From: Williamsia sterculiae
Lineage (GTDB): Bacteria; Actinomycetota; Actinomycetes; Mycobacteriales; Mycobacteriaceae
Reading direction: 5' to 3'
NCBI RefSeq assembly: GCF_900156495.1
Contig: NZ_FTNT01000008.1
Location: 178,740-242,739 of the forward strand
DNA: 64,000 nucleotides
This document shows, piece after piece, positions 22,057-33,050 of the stretch (the stretch's first letter is position 1; each line of letters opens with the position of its first letter). The notes below the pieces were generated by a model. That model did not search any database. It was not told the origin of the DNA and saw only the letters and a program-made list of their open reading frames with translations. The position numbers and the translations under genes are program-made.

Positions 22057-22677
22057 TCACGCCGCGCCGACGTCGATGTACTGCGACCAACTCGGGTCGA
22101 TGTCCTTCACCGTCGCCAGCAACCGCCAGTGTCGACCCTTGGGAGCGGTCAGCGGCGTGCGCAGCGTCCATCCCAGTTCGCTGAGCAGGTGATCGGCCTT
22201 GCGGTGGTTGCAGCCGGCGCAGCAGGCGACGCAGTTCTCCCAGCTGTGACTGCCGCCGCGACTGCGCGGCACCACGTGGTCGATGGTGTTGGCCTTGCCG
22301 CCGCAGTACCCACAGCGGAACCGGTCGCGGTGCATCAGTGCCGAGCGGGTCATCGGGATCACCGCCCGGTACGGCACCCGGACGTAGGTACGCAACCGGA
22401 TCACCGATGGGATCGGCATGGACAGGTCGGCGGAATGGATGCTCGACGCACCCGCCTCGGCGTGCACGACATCGGCGCGCTCCCGCAGCACCAACACCAC
22501 CGCCCGACGAATCGAGATCGCCGTCAGCGGTTCGTAGGTGGCGTTGAGCAGCAACACACGATGTTTGCCCCAGGTGTTGCGCGACGGATCCACCGCGCGT
22601 GGGACCAGTTCGGTCACCTGATGGGTCACGTCGTGGACCCGGTCGTGATGCGTCCGATGCGACTTTGCTCGCGTCAT
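22057..22677 (-). CDS. HNH endonuclease family protein
   Basis: A 206-aa protein with a C-terminal HNH domain: RCGYCGGKANTIDHVVPRSRGG, then ENCVACCAGCNHRKAD. The four cysteines of the CxxC pairs bind zinc, and the DH plus N/H residues form the ββα-metal nuclease site. The N-terminal half (RVLLLNATYEPLTAISIRRAVVLVLRERADVV) is shared with a widespread stand-alone actinobacterial family (Rv2469c position). I start at ATG 22677 because GGGAGG lies 4 bases upstream. Physiological substrate unknown. Confidence 0.87.
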   Translation of the reverse strand: MTRAKSHRTHHDRVHDVTHQVTELVPRAVDPSRNTWGKHRVLLLNATYEPLTAISIRRAVVLVLRERADVVHAEAGASSIHSADLSMPIPSVIRLRTYVRVPYRAVIPMTRSALMHRDRFRCGYCGGKANTIDHVVPRSRGGSHSWENCVACCAGCNHRKADHLLSELGWTLRTPLTAPKGRHWRLLATVKDIDPSWSQYIDVGAA

Positions 22678-22820
22678 CGTACCTCCCGGTGGCAACGCCT
22701 CAGTTGACCACGGAACACCTGCTCATGCACGCCTATATGCCGACGACACCGGGGGGATCGTGTGAACAATCCGTGACGCGGTGGCCCGGGAGGGTCACCG
22801 ACGGGTGGCCAGGGATGGTC

Positions 22821-22826
22821 CAGAAT
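22821..22826 (+). promoter_or_regulatory. -10-like box for leaderless glbO
   Basis: CAGAAT followed by 7 bases and the GTG at 22834; supports that start over the ATG at 22825. Confidence 0.3.
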
Positions 22827-22833
22827 GGGGTTT

Positions 22834-23229
22834 GTGAACGACTCAACGCAGACCTTCTACGAGGCGGTCGGCGGCGAGGCCACCTTCCACGACCTCACCG
22901 CCCGCTTCTATCGCGAGGTCGCTGCCGACGACATCCTGCGCCCCCTTTACCCCGAGGAGGATCTCGGGCCCGCCGAGCGCCGTCTGCGCATGTTCCTCGA
23001 GCAGTACTGGGGCGGGCCGCGTACCTACTCCGACGAACGCGGTCATCCACGGCTGCGCATGCGGCACCACCCGTTCACGATCGGGCCCATCGAACGTGAC
23101 GCCTGGTTGCGATGCATGACCACGGCGATAGCTTCCATCGGCCCGGATCGCCTCGACGACGCCCACCGGCGAGCCCTGACCGAGTACATGGAGATGGCGG
23201 CGCAGTCGATGGTGAACTCGCCACTCTGA
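22834..23229 (+). CDS. glbO: Group II truncated hemoglobin (trHbO)
   Basis: A 131-aa heme protein that binds O2 and NO and can act in peroxidase-type chemistry. The proximal His78 lies in LRMRHHPF and Trp91 (the G8 Trp of group II) in [10 protein letters not shown]; both are offset by 3 from M. tuberculosis GlbO (His75, Trp88). [26 protein letters not shown] is the family signature region. Rv2470 occupies the same place next to aglA. Confidence 0.95.
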   Translation: MNDSTQTFYEAVGGEATFHDLTARFYREVAADDILRPLYPEEDLGPAERRLRMFLEQYWGGPRTYSDERGHPRLRMRHHPFTIGPIERDAWLRCMTTAIASIGPDRLDDAHRRALTEYMEMAAQSMVNSPL

Positions 23230-23299
23230 GGCGTCGGGCGGCTCCGACCACCAACGACCCGGTGGCCGGGGGGTCGACATCTCCGGCACAATACGAACA

Positions 23300-24949
23300 G
23301 TGAACGACGAGCCAACCGCCGATGGCGCAGACCTGCGTGGCAGCCCTGTGCCCGCGAACGATGTCGCGGCCCCGCTGAAGTGGTGGCAGGACGCGATCTT
23401 CTACCAGATCTACCCCCGCTCGTTCGCCGACGGCAACGGTGACGGGGTCGGCGACCTGCGCGGCGTCGCCGAGAAGCTGGGTTACCTGGAGCTCCTCGGG
23501 ATCGACGCCCTGTGGCTGAGCCCCGTGATGCGCTCTCCGATGGCCGACCACGGATACGACGTGTCCGATCCTCGCGACATCGACCCGCTGTTCGGCAGTC
23601 TCGCGGCGATGGACGCGCTGCTGGTAGCCGCGCACGAACGTGGGATGAAGGTCACCATGGACCTCGTCCCGAATCACACCAGTGACCAGCACCCATGGTT
23701 CGTGGAGGCGCTGAACTCGGCGCCGGGCAGCCCGGAACGAGCGCGCTACATCTTCCGCGACGGCCGCGGTGACCACGGCGAGCTGCCGCCGAACAACTGG
23801 CCCAGCGTGTTCGGCGGACCGGCCTGGCACCGGGTCACGGAGGCCGACGGTTCCCCCGGACAGTGGTATCTGCATCTGTTCGCGCCCGAGCAGCCGGACC
23901 TGAACTGGGAGAATCCGGAGGTCTTCGAGGATCTGGAGAAGACTCTGCGCTTCTGGTTGGACCGCGGTGTCGACGGGTTCCGCATCGACGTCGCCCACGG
24001 GATGGTGAAACCGTCCGACCTGCCGGACATGGACGTCTCGGAGGTGCAGCTGCTGGTCAACCGAGACGGTGATCCCCGATTCAACAATCCCGGGGTGCAC
24101 GCCATCCACCGTCGTATCCGCACCGTGATGGACGAGTACCCCGAGGCGATGACGGTCGGCGAACTGTGGGTGGAGAGCAACGACGCCTTCGCCGAGTACC
24201 TGCGGCCGGACGAACTGCACCTCGGGTTCAATTTCCGGCTGGTCAAGACCGCATTCGACGCCGTCGAGATCCGTGAAGCCATCGAGGAGTCGATCAACGC
24301 CGTCGACCTCGTGGGCGGGACACCGACGTGGACGCTGTCCAATCACGATGTCGAGCGCGAGGTCACCCGGTATGCCGACGGGGTCGGACCAGGGGCAGGG
24401 CTGGAACGGGCCAAGGCGATGATCCTGGTCGAGCTGGCGTTGCCGGGCACCTCGTTCGTCTACAACGGTGCCGAACTCGGATTGCCCAACGTGGACCTCC
24501 CCGACGAGGTGCTCCAAGACCCCACCTGGGAGCGTTCCGGTCACACCGAACGCGGTCGTGACGGGTGTCGGGTACCGCTGCCGTGGGAGGGCAACCGACC
24601 ACCGTTCGGATTCTCCACCAACCCGCGTACCTGGCTGCCGATCCCGCCGGAGTGGGCCGACCGCACCGCCGAAGGCCAACTCGAGAACGTGCACTCCACG
24701 CTGTCGCTGTACCGGGAGGCCATCGAGATGCGCAAGACGCGTCCGGAGTTCTCCGGTCGCGGCGTGGAGTGGTACGGCGCGCCGGAGGGGTGTCTGGCCT
24801 TTCGACGCTCCGAGGGTCACGCGGTGTGCGCACTGAACACCACCGACACCCCGGTGGGGTTCCCACCCGGAGAGCTGCTGCTGTGCAGCGCCCCTCTGCA
24901 GGACGGCAAGCTCGCCCCCAACGCGGCGGCCTGGCTGATCCCGGACTGA
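23300..24949 (+). CDS. aglA: GH13 alpha-glucosidase
   Basis: A 549-aa glycoside hydrolase family 13 protein that hydrolyses alpha-glucosidic bonds of short oligosaccharides. It starts with WWQDAIFYQIYPRSFADGNGDG. The catalytic triad is visible: nucleophile Asp230 (FRIDVAHG), acid/base Glu288 (VGELWVE), and Asp350 (LSNHDVERE). No signal peptide, so it is cytoplasmic, perhaps in trehalose/maltose or glycogen-derived sugar use. The GTG start lies 70 bp after glbO; this matches Rv2470-Rv2471. Confidence 0.92.
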   Translation: MNDEPTADGADLRGSPVPANDVAAPLKWWQDAIFYQIYPRSFADGNGDGVGDLRGVAEKLGYLELLGIDALWLSPVMRSPMADHGYDVSDPRDIDPLFGSLAAMDALLVAAHERGMKVTMDLVPNHTSDQHPWFVEALNSAPGSPERARYIFRDGRGDHGELPPNNWPSVFGGPAWHRVTEADGSPGQWYLHLFAPEQPDLNWENPEVFEDLEKTLRFWLDRGVDGFRIDVAHGMVKPSDLPDMDVSEVQLLVNRDGDPRFNNPGVHAIHRRIRTVMDEYPEAMTVGELWVESNDAFAEYLRPDELHLGFNFRLVKTAFDAVEIREAIEESINAVDLVGGTPTWTLSNHDVEREVTRYADGVGPGAGLERAKAMILVELALPGTSFVYNGAELGLPNVDLPDEVLQDPTWERSGHTERGRDGCRVPLPWEGNRPPFGFSTNPRTWLPIPPEWADRTAEGQLENVHSTLSLYREAIEMRKTRPEFSGRGVEWYGAPEGCLAFRRSEGHAVCALNTTDTPVGFPPGELLLCSAPLQDGKLAPNAAAWLIPD

Positions 24950-24962
24950 GCAGGCGACCGGG

Positions 24963-25694
24963 TCAGTCCGCGCCGGGCACGACGGTGAGCGAGAACGACT
25001 GCCCTCGACGCAGACACACCGACCCGTACCGGGCGTCGACCCGCGTCCACACGCGGTTGGCGCGGATCCGTACCGGTTCGCGATCGTCGATGTCCGCCGG
25101 ATCGGTGCTCTCGACGACCTCCCCACCGTCGGCACGACGCAGGAACCCCATCGAGGTCAGAGCGAAGATGGCACGCATGGTGATCGCGACGGTCTCGTCC
25201 CGACCGTCGGGGTCCGTCCCGGTGACCTCGACGACGTGTTGGTCCAGCAGCGACGTCGCCGGGCCGTGAGCGCTGCCCTGGTTCCTCGCGACTTCGGCCC
25301 CCTCCTGCGCGAGCCGCACCACGGTCCGCGCGGGGACGTCATCGACGTGATGCCAGCCGTCGACGGGTGGCAGCGCACCGCGCCACGCACTGTCGATCCC
25401 GAAACCGGGGTCGATGGTGACCGCTGAGACCTGCTGCGCCGCACGGATCGCGGCCAGCAGCATCGAACAATCGGCGATGATGTCGCCTCCGCCGATCACC
25501 TGTCCCGGCACCACCCGCACGGCCAGCACGTCGAACCCGTTGTTGACCCACAACTCGATCGCCTCCACGCCGCGCGAGCGAACCCGGACGACGGCCGTGT
25601 CGTCGAGCCGGTGGGCGCGGGCCACGAACGCGGCGGCGTCGTTGCGGGCGGGGACCGTCGGCAATCGGATCGCGCGTTCGGCCGTCCCGTTCAC
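24963..25694 (-). CDS. Conserved hypothetical protein downstream of gdh
   Basis: A 243-aa protein I cannot assign to a known enzyme. Segments include AIELWVNNGFDVLAVRVVPGQVIGG, HHVDDVPARTVVRLAQEGAEVA and LLDQHVVEVTGTD. No signal peptide or membrane segment is seen. Its GTG start lies 18 bp after the gdh stop, so it is in the gdh transcript; an Rv2474c-like gene occupies the corresponding position in M. tuberculosis. A dehydrogenase-linked or regulatory role is only inference. Confidence 0.7.
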   Translation of the reverse strand: MNGTAERAIRLPTVPARNDAAAFVARAHRLDDTAVVRVRSRGVEAIELWVNNGFDVLAVRVVPGQVIGGGDIIADCSMLLAAIRAAQQVSAVTIDPGFGIDSAWRGALPPVDGWHHVDDVPARTVVRLAQEGAEVARNQGSAHGPATSLLDQHVVEVTGTDPDGRDETVAITMRAIFALTSMGFLRRADGGEVVESTDPADIDDREPVRIRANRVWTRVDARYGSVCLRRGQSFSLTVVPGAD

Positions 25695-25712
25695 CGTCTC
25701 ACCGCGGCCACA

Positions 25713-28700
25713 TCACCGGATCACGCTGCGCAGTTGCCGTGCCGCCACCGACAGGGTGGCCAGGTCGTAGTCCCCGGTCTCGGCGATGTCGTCGAGAACC
25801 GCACGCACCCGTGCCAACCGCGAAGCGTGATGGGTCTGCCATTCGGAGATCTGCTGCCGCGGACTCTCCCCCGGCTCACCGACCTCCATGATCTGCAGGC
25901 ACAGCGATCGCACCACCGCGTGCAGGTCGTCCCGCAGGGCCAGACGAGCCAACGCATGCCACCGGTCGCCGCGGTCCAGTCGTGACACCGCCGTCAGCAG
26001 ACCCTCCACGCCCAGGTCGTCGAGCACCGTGAAATACAGTTCGCCCACCTCGATCTCGTCGCGGTCGGCGATCTCCGCGGCGTCGATGATGTCGAGCAGG
26101 CAGAACCGGTGCAGGCTGACACCGGCGTCGGCGGCGAGTGACTCGTCGACCCCGTCGGCCACCCATGCGTCGACACGGGTCGCGACGTCGGCCCGCGACC
26201 CTGGCCCCAACCAGCCCGGTACTCGCGGCGACAGGTCCTGCACCCGGCGCGCGTAGCGGGTGATCTCCGCCGCGATGGGCAGCGGTTGCGGACGGTTGGC
26301 CAACATCCACCGGGACGCCCGGAACAGCAACCGACGCGTGTACGTCATCATCTCGTCGATCGCGACCACCCCACCGTCGACTGCCTCGATACGCGCCCAC
26401 AGGTCGTCGAGTGCGAACACGGTGCTGACCACCACATACGCCCGCACCACATCGATGGGCGAACACATCGCGCCCTCGGCCAGTCGGAACGCATGGGTGA
26501 TCCCCGCCTTGTCCACGACATCGTTGACCAGCGAAGTGGTCACGATCTGCCTACGCAGTCGGTGTTCGGCGATGCCCTCGGCAAACCGTTCGCGCAGCGG
26601 CAGGGGGAAATAGGCGTGTAGTCGGGGGCCGAAGACCTCGCCATCGGGGAGTTCGGTGGACAACAGGTCGCTCTTCAACCCCAGCTTCACGTGCGCGAGC
26701 ACCGTGGCCAACTCCGGCGAGGTGAGGCCCGACGGTCGTGACGAGTCACTGGCGGCCACCCGCTTCCGTAGGGCGGCGACCGTCGGGAGGGCCTCCAGCT
26801 CGAGGTCGACACCGTAGGTGCCCGCCAGCTCGCGCAGCAGTCGCACGTGTACGTCCACCGACTGTCCGGCACCCGCACGGGCCAGCCCGAGTTCGGCGTT
26901 CTGCGAGATGTTGTCCGCCAACACCAGGTCACCGACCTCGTCGGTCATCGACTCGAGCAGCGGATTGCGGTCGGCCGCCGCGAGAGCGCCCGACGACACC
27001 TGCGCGTCCAGCAAGATCTTGATGTTCACCTCGTGGTCGGAGCAGTCGACACCGGCCGAGTTGTCCATCGCGTCGGTGTTCACCCGGCCGCCGGACAGGT
27101 CGAACTCGATGCGACCCCGAGCGGTCACCCCGAGGTTGCCTCCCTCCCCGATCACCTTGGCGCGCACCTGGTCTCCGTTGACCCGAATGGCGTCGTTCGC
27201 CTTGTCCCCGACGTCGTCGTTGCTCTCACCGGACGCCTTGACGTAGGTACCGATGCCACCGTTCCAGAGCAGGTCCACCGGAGCGGTCAGGATGGCCCGC
27301 ATGAGATCCGGTGGCGACAGGGCGGTCACACCGTCATCGAGTCCGAGGGCGGCACGGATCTGGGCACTGATCGGGATGGACTTCAGGTCCCGCGACCACA
27401 CGCCGCCGCCCGTGCTGATCAGGGCCGGGTCGTAATCGGCCCAGGACGACCGCGGCAGGTCGAAGAGACGTCGGCGCTCCACATACGAGGTCGCCGCGTC
27501 CGGATCGGGGTCGATGAACACGTGCCGGTGGTCGAAGGCCGCGACCAACCGGATGTGCTTGCTGAGCAACATGCCGTTGCCGAAGACGTCACCGCTCATG
27601 TCACCGACACCGACGACGGCGAAGTCCTCGCTCTGCGTGTCGACACCCATCTCGCGGAAGTGGCGGCGCACCGCTTCCCACGCACCGCGCGCGGTGATAC
27701 CCATGACCTTGTGGTCGTATCCGGCCGAGCCGCCGGAGGCGAAGGCATCTCCGAGCCAGAAGTCGTACCCCGCGGCGACGTCGTTGGCGATGTCGGAGAA
27801 GGTCGCGGTGCCCTTGTCGGCGGCCACCACCAGGTAGGTGTCGTCTCCGTCCCGACGCACCACCGACCGCGCAGGCAACACCTCACCGGTGGAGCGGTCC
27901 AGGTTGTCGGTGATGTCGAGCAGGCCGCCGATGAAGCGCCGGTAGCAGGCGATCCCCTCCTGTCGGAAGGCATCACGGTCGACGGCTGGGTCACCGGTCG
28001 CTGCCGGTGGTCGCTTGACGACGAATCCGCCCTTCGCACCCACCGGCACGATGACCGCGTTCTTCACCGCCTGGGCCTTGACCAGACCCAGGATCTCCGT
28101 GCGGTAGTCGTCGCGGCGATCCGACCACCGCAGTCCACCACGGGCCACCGAGCCGAAACGCAGGTGTACCCCCTCGATCCTCGGTGAGTACACGAAGATC
28201 TCGTACAGCGGTCGCGGTTGCGGGGTCTGCGGGATGTCGCGCGGCCGCAACTTGAACGACAGCACCGGGCGGTGGCCGCCATCGTCGGGATCGGTGACGA
28301 AGAAATTGGTACGCACCGTCGCCCCGATCATGGCCACGAACGCCGACACGATGCGGTCGGCGTCGAGGCTGACGATGTCACCGACCATCTCGTCGAGATC
28401 GGCGACCACGCCCTGCCGCCGGTCCTCGTCGGCACCGTCCGGGTCGAAGGACCCGAAGAACAACTCCACCAGTCCCCGGCAGATGTCGGCATGCGCGCCG
28501 AGGACCGAGGCGACGTGGGATGCGCTGTAGGCGAAGCCGCACTGCCGCAGGTAGCGGGCGTAGCTGCGCAGCATCGCGGCCTGCCGCCAGTCCAGACCAC
28601 AGCGCAAGACCAGTTCGTTGAAACTGTCCACCGCCGCGTGACCGCGCCAGACCGCCGAGAACGCCTCGGTGACCCGTGTTTCGACGGCGCCCGCGCCGGG

Positions 28701-30488
28701 CTGGGCCGGACCGTCGTGGATCACCATTCCCGATGTCGGCGACAACCCGAATTCGTAGATCCGACAACGTTCGCCGTCCGGTCGGGTGACCTCGAACGGT
28801 CGTTCGTCGAGTACGTCGACACCCAGGCTCTGTAACACGGGTAAGACGTCGGTCAGGGTTGCCGACCGACCGCACAGGTACAGGCCGAACCGCCACACGT
28901 CGTCCACGCGTCGCAGGTCGACCGAGAAGTCACCCGGCGCCAGGGTGGCCAACCGGGTGATGTCGGCGAGTGCGGCAGCGGGGTCGCGCTCCTCCTTGTA
29001 TCCGTCGCCGAGGCTCCGGATGTAGTGGCCGATGGTCTCCGGGCCCACCGGTGCCGATGTGGACCCGGCCTGGACGCCGGCGTCGACGAGTTCGCGCAAT
29101 CCGTCGTCCCAGCCACGGCTCGCGGCGACCAGTGCGTCCTGTAGTCGTCGCTGCACCTCGGGGGCGATGTCATCCCCGGTCGCGGCAGGCACCCGCATCA
29201 GCAGATGCAGCAGCGCGTGCGCGGCCACCGACACCCGCACCGTGTATTCGATGTCCTCGGAGCCGAATTCGTCGCGGAGCAGCGTCTGCATCTGCTGGCG
29301 GGTGCGGGTGTTGTACTTGTCGCGAGGCAGGTAGATCAGCGCGGACAGCGTCTCCGCATGCGGGTCCGACCGCAGGAACACCCGGAGTCGACCGCCGGGT
29401 ACGGCGTCGAGCACCGACCGCAGGTTCGCCGCGAGTTGCCCGGCGTCACTGGCGAAGATCTCGGACAGCGGATACCCCTGCAACAGTTCGAGCATGGCCT
29501 GGCCCGAGTACGAGTCGATGTCGGCACCCGCGACGGCCAGCGCGTCGGCGACCCGCTCCCGCACCACCGGGATCTCCAGCACGTTCTCGTGCAACGCCGT
29601 GGGAGTGAGCACACCGATGAACACATGCTCACGGACGGGAGCACCGGTGTCGTCGACCTCGGCAACCTGCAGCAGGGTGGGGTAGTCGGTGCGCAGGATG
29701 GCGGTCGGGAAATGGATCCGCCGGATCAGGGGCTGTTCGGCGGTGACCACCGCATCGCGGTCGGGTCGCGGGAAGTCCGGCGACCGCCAGACTCCTTGCC
29801 CGGCAGCCTCGGGCGCACCGGTGATCTGATCGACCGTGTACCACCCGATGGGCGCGAACATCCCGCCCGCCATCCACCGCAGCAGTGCCGGGTACTGCCC
29901 GGCGTCGGCACCACATCGGTCGGCGACAGTACGCAGCCGTTCGGTCATCGCGCGGTGGTCACGGTGGACGTCGACGACCCGTCCGATGACCTCCGCAACC
30001 CTGTCGCGTACGGCCGGCGCGTCGACCGACCCCGGCCGGATCGGCTGAGCCTCGACATGGATCCACGACTCGGCGATGCGCTCACCGGGCTCTCCATTGT
30101 CGGCCGAGTCCGGTGTGCCGATCGCCAGCAGCTGGCCCGCCGCATCGCGCCACACGGACAGCACCGGATGATCGATGCGCCAGACGGACAACCCGAGGCG
30201 TCCCAGCGCCGAGGAGACACCCTCGACGAGGCGGGGCATGTCATCGGTGACGGTGGTGACGGTGATCGACCCGCGGGCCGCGGCGCGCACCTCCACGAGT
30301 ACCTCACCGGGCGATCGCTGCGCCGCCACCGACAGGTGGTGTGACACCTGCGCCCTGTCGATCCCCCCGACGGCGTCATCCGCCGTCACCCGTTCGGGAA
30401 AGTACGGACCCATCGCTTGCGACAGAAGGGTTTCCGCGATGTCGACAACAGCCCCGTCGCTGTCGTCCTGGCGCGGGCGGGGTGTCAT
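25713..30488 (-). CDS. gdh: NAD-specific glutamate dehydrogenase, 180-kDa class
   Basis: Large tetrameric enzyme (1591 aa) converting glutamate and NAD to 2-oxoglutarate and ammonia. The N-terminal ~700 residues hold the ACT-like regulatory region. The catalytic part follows: LRFGSVARGGLRWSDR, then KGGFVVKRPP (about residue 816, substrate-binding Lys) and the dinucleotide-domain segments MGITARGAWEAVRRHF and VGVGDMSGDVFGNGML (about residue 959). ERRRLFDLPRSSWADYD is a family hallmark. M. tuberculosis Rv2476c (1624 aa) is the equivalent, and is inhibited by unphosphorylated GarA. It heads a transcript with the downstream hypothetical gene. Confidence 0.95.
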   Translation of the reverse strand: MTPRPRQDDSDGAVVDIAETLLSQAMGPYFPERVTADDAVGGIDRAQVSHHLSVAAQRSPGEVLVEVRAAARGSITVTTVTDDMPRLVEGVSSALGRLGLSVWRIDHPVLSVWRDAAGQLLAIGTPDSADNGEPGERIAESWIHVEAQPIRPGSVDAPAVRDRVAEVIGRVVDVHRDHRAMTERLRTVADRCGADAGQYPALLRWMAGGMFAPIGWYTVDQITGAPEAAGQGVWRSPDFPRPDRDAVVTAEQPLIRRIHFPTAILRTDYPTLLQVAEVDDTGAPVREHVFIGVLTPTALHENVLEIPVVRERVADALAVAGADIDSYSGQAMLELLQGYPLSEIFASDAGQLAANLRSVLDAVPGGRLRVFLRSDPHAETLSALIYLPRDKYNTRTRQQMQTLLRDEFGSEDIEYTVRVSVAAHALLHLLMRVPAATGDDIAPEVQRRLQDALVAASRGWDDGLRELVDAGVQAGSTSAPVGPETIGHYIRSLGDGYKEERDPAAALADITRLATLAPGDFSVDLRRVDDVWRFGLYLCGRSATLTDVLPVLQSLGVDVLDERPFEVTRPDGERCRIYEFGLSPTSGMVIHDGPAQPGAGAVETRVTEAFSAVWRGHAAVDSFNELVLRCGLDWRQAAMLRSYARYLRQCGFAYSASHVASVLGAHADICRGLVELFFGSFDPDGADEDRRQGVVADLDEMVGDIVSLDADRIVSAFVAMIGATVRTNFFVTDPDDGGHRPVLSFKLRPRDIPQTPQPRPLYEIFVYSPRIEGVHLRFGSVARGGLRWSDRRDDYRTEILGLVKAQAVKNAVIVPVGAKGGFVVKRPPAATGDPAVDRDAFRQEGIACYRRFIGGLLDITDNLDRSTGEVLPARSVVRRDGDDTYLVVAADKGTATFSDIANDVAAGYDFWLGDAFASGGSAGYDHKVMGITARGAWEAVRRHFREMGVDTQSEDFAVVGVGDMSGDVFGNGMLLSKHIRLVAAFDHRHVFIDPDPDAATSYVERRRLFDLPRSSWADYDPALISTGGGVWSRDLKSIPISAQIRAALGLDDGVTALSPPDLMRAILTAPVDLLWNGGIGTYVKASGESNDDVGDKANDAIRVNGDQVRAKVIGEGGNLGVTARGRIEFDLSGGRVNTDAMDNSAGVDCSDHEVNIKILLDAQVSSGALAAADRNPLLESMTDEVGDLVLADNISQNAELGLARAGAGQSVDVHVRLLRELAGTYGVDLELEALPTVAALRKRVAASDSSRPSGLTSPELATVLAHVKLGLKSDLLSTELPDGEVFGPRLHAYFPLPLRERFAEGIAEHRLRRQIVTTSLVNDVVDKAGITHAFRLAEGAMCSPIDVVRAYVVVSTVFALDDLWARIEAVDGGVVAIDEMMTYTRRLLFRASRWMLANRPQPLPIAAEITRYARRVQDLSPRVPGWLGPGSRADVATRVDAWVADGVDESLAADAGVSLHRFCLLDIIDAAEIADRDEIEVGELYFTVLDDLGVEGLLTAVSRLDRGDRWHALARLALRDDLHAVVRSLCLQIMEVGEPGESPRQQISEWQTHHASRLARVRAVLDDIAETGDYDLATLSVAARQLRSVIR

Positions 30489-30593
30489 CGTGGCATCACT
30501 CCAGTCGGGGACGACCGCCGGAGCGTCTCCCCGGGGGCATGCTTGGCATGGTAGTGATCCGCACCACCCGTCACCGGATGTCTGCCGCGAGCG

Positions 30594-32267
<1,674 letters not shown>

Positions 32268-32454
32268 GCCAGGCCTCCTCGCTGATCTGCTCCGTGACGC
32301 GGCTGCGCTCACCTCGAGCTGCGCTGCTACGCGTTCTTCACGGCGCGGCAGGCGCCCTCGCGCCACCGCCACTTCCGGTTGCCCAGCCTACCCAGCCCGG
32401 TGCCCGGTACGGCATGCGCCGGGCACCTGACGGGCTCCTCCCGACATACCCCGC

Positions 32455-32913
32455 TCAGGCGGCCTTCTCCCCCGGACCGGCGGCGACGGTGTCGCCACGC
32501 GTCCCGGTCACCTCCTCGGTCGGCTCCTGCTCGGCGACGACGTCGACCACCTGCCGAGACCCCGCGTCGCCGACCGTGCACCGCGAGAGGTCCAGGCCGA
32601 CAGCCGACGCCGTCATCTCCAGGTCGGCACGGCGTTCGCCCTCACCGGTGGTGTACTCGTTGGTCTTGATCTGTCCGTGCGCGATCACCGGGCGACCCTT
32701 CTGCACCACCCCGCTGACCCCGGCGAGCAGCCGACGCCAGCAGCTCACGGTCAGGTAGAGCGTGGGGCCGTCGTTCCATTCGCCCGACTGCCGGTCCTGG
32801 CGCCGGGAGTTGCAGGCCATCCGGAACGAGATGACCTCCTCGCCTGCCTGGGTACGCCTGCGGCGCGGTTCCGATACGACGGTCCCGATCACCGTGGTGT
32901 AGGTCTCGTACAT
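32455..32913 (-). CDS. Single-stranded DNA-binding protein, SsbB-like
   Basis: A 152-aa OB-fold protein: MYETYTTVIGTVVSEPRRRR, then VISFRMACNSRRQD and the PTLYLTVSCWRRL core strand. The tail is acidic/alanine-rich and lacks the C-terminal DDDIPF-type motif by which housekeeping SSB recruits partners, so this is a paralogue (Rv2478c type), perhaps for stress or recombination. I start at ATG 32913; a GTG-started extension of 12 residues is unlikely. About 187 bp separate it from ettA. Confidence 0.85.
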   Translation of the reverse strand: MYETYTTVIGTVVSEPRRRRTQAGEEVISFRMACNSRRQDRQSGEWNDGPTLYLTVSCWRRLLAGVSGVVQKGRPVIAHGQIKTNEYTTGEGERRADLEMTASAVGLDLSRCTVGDAGSRQVVDVVAEQEPTEEVTGTRGDTVAAGPGEKAA

Positions 32914-33050
32914 CTGATGCCCTCGCTGTCTCCTCGACGGTGCGACCACGGTGTGCGGTCACACCACCGAGCATCTCCGCGGAAACGCGCGCAGGCGGAC
33001 GTCGCGCGCGATCTGTGGAGAACGGAAGGACCTGTGGATCACGAGAGTCG

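Noticed and set aside
23075..25135. 686-aa minus-strand frame across aglA and glbO
   Set aside because: It lies opposite two genes with intact catalytic residues, and its own protein shows no domain.
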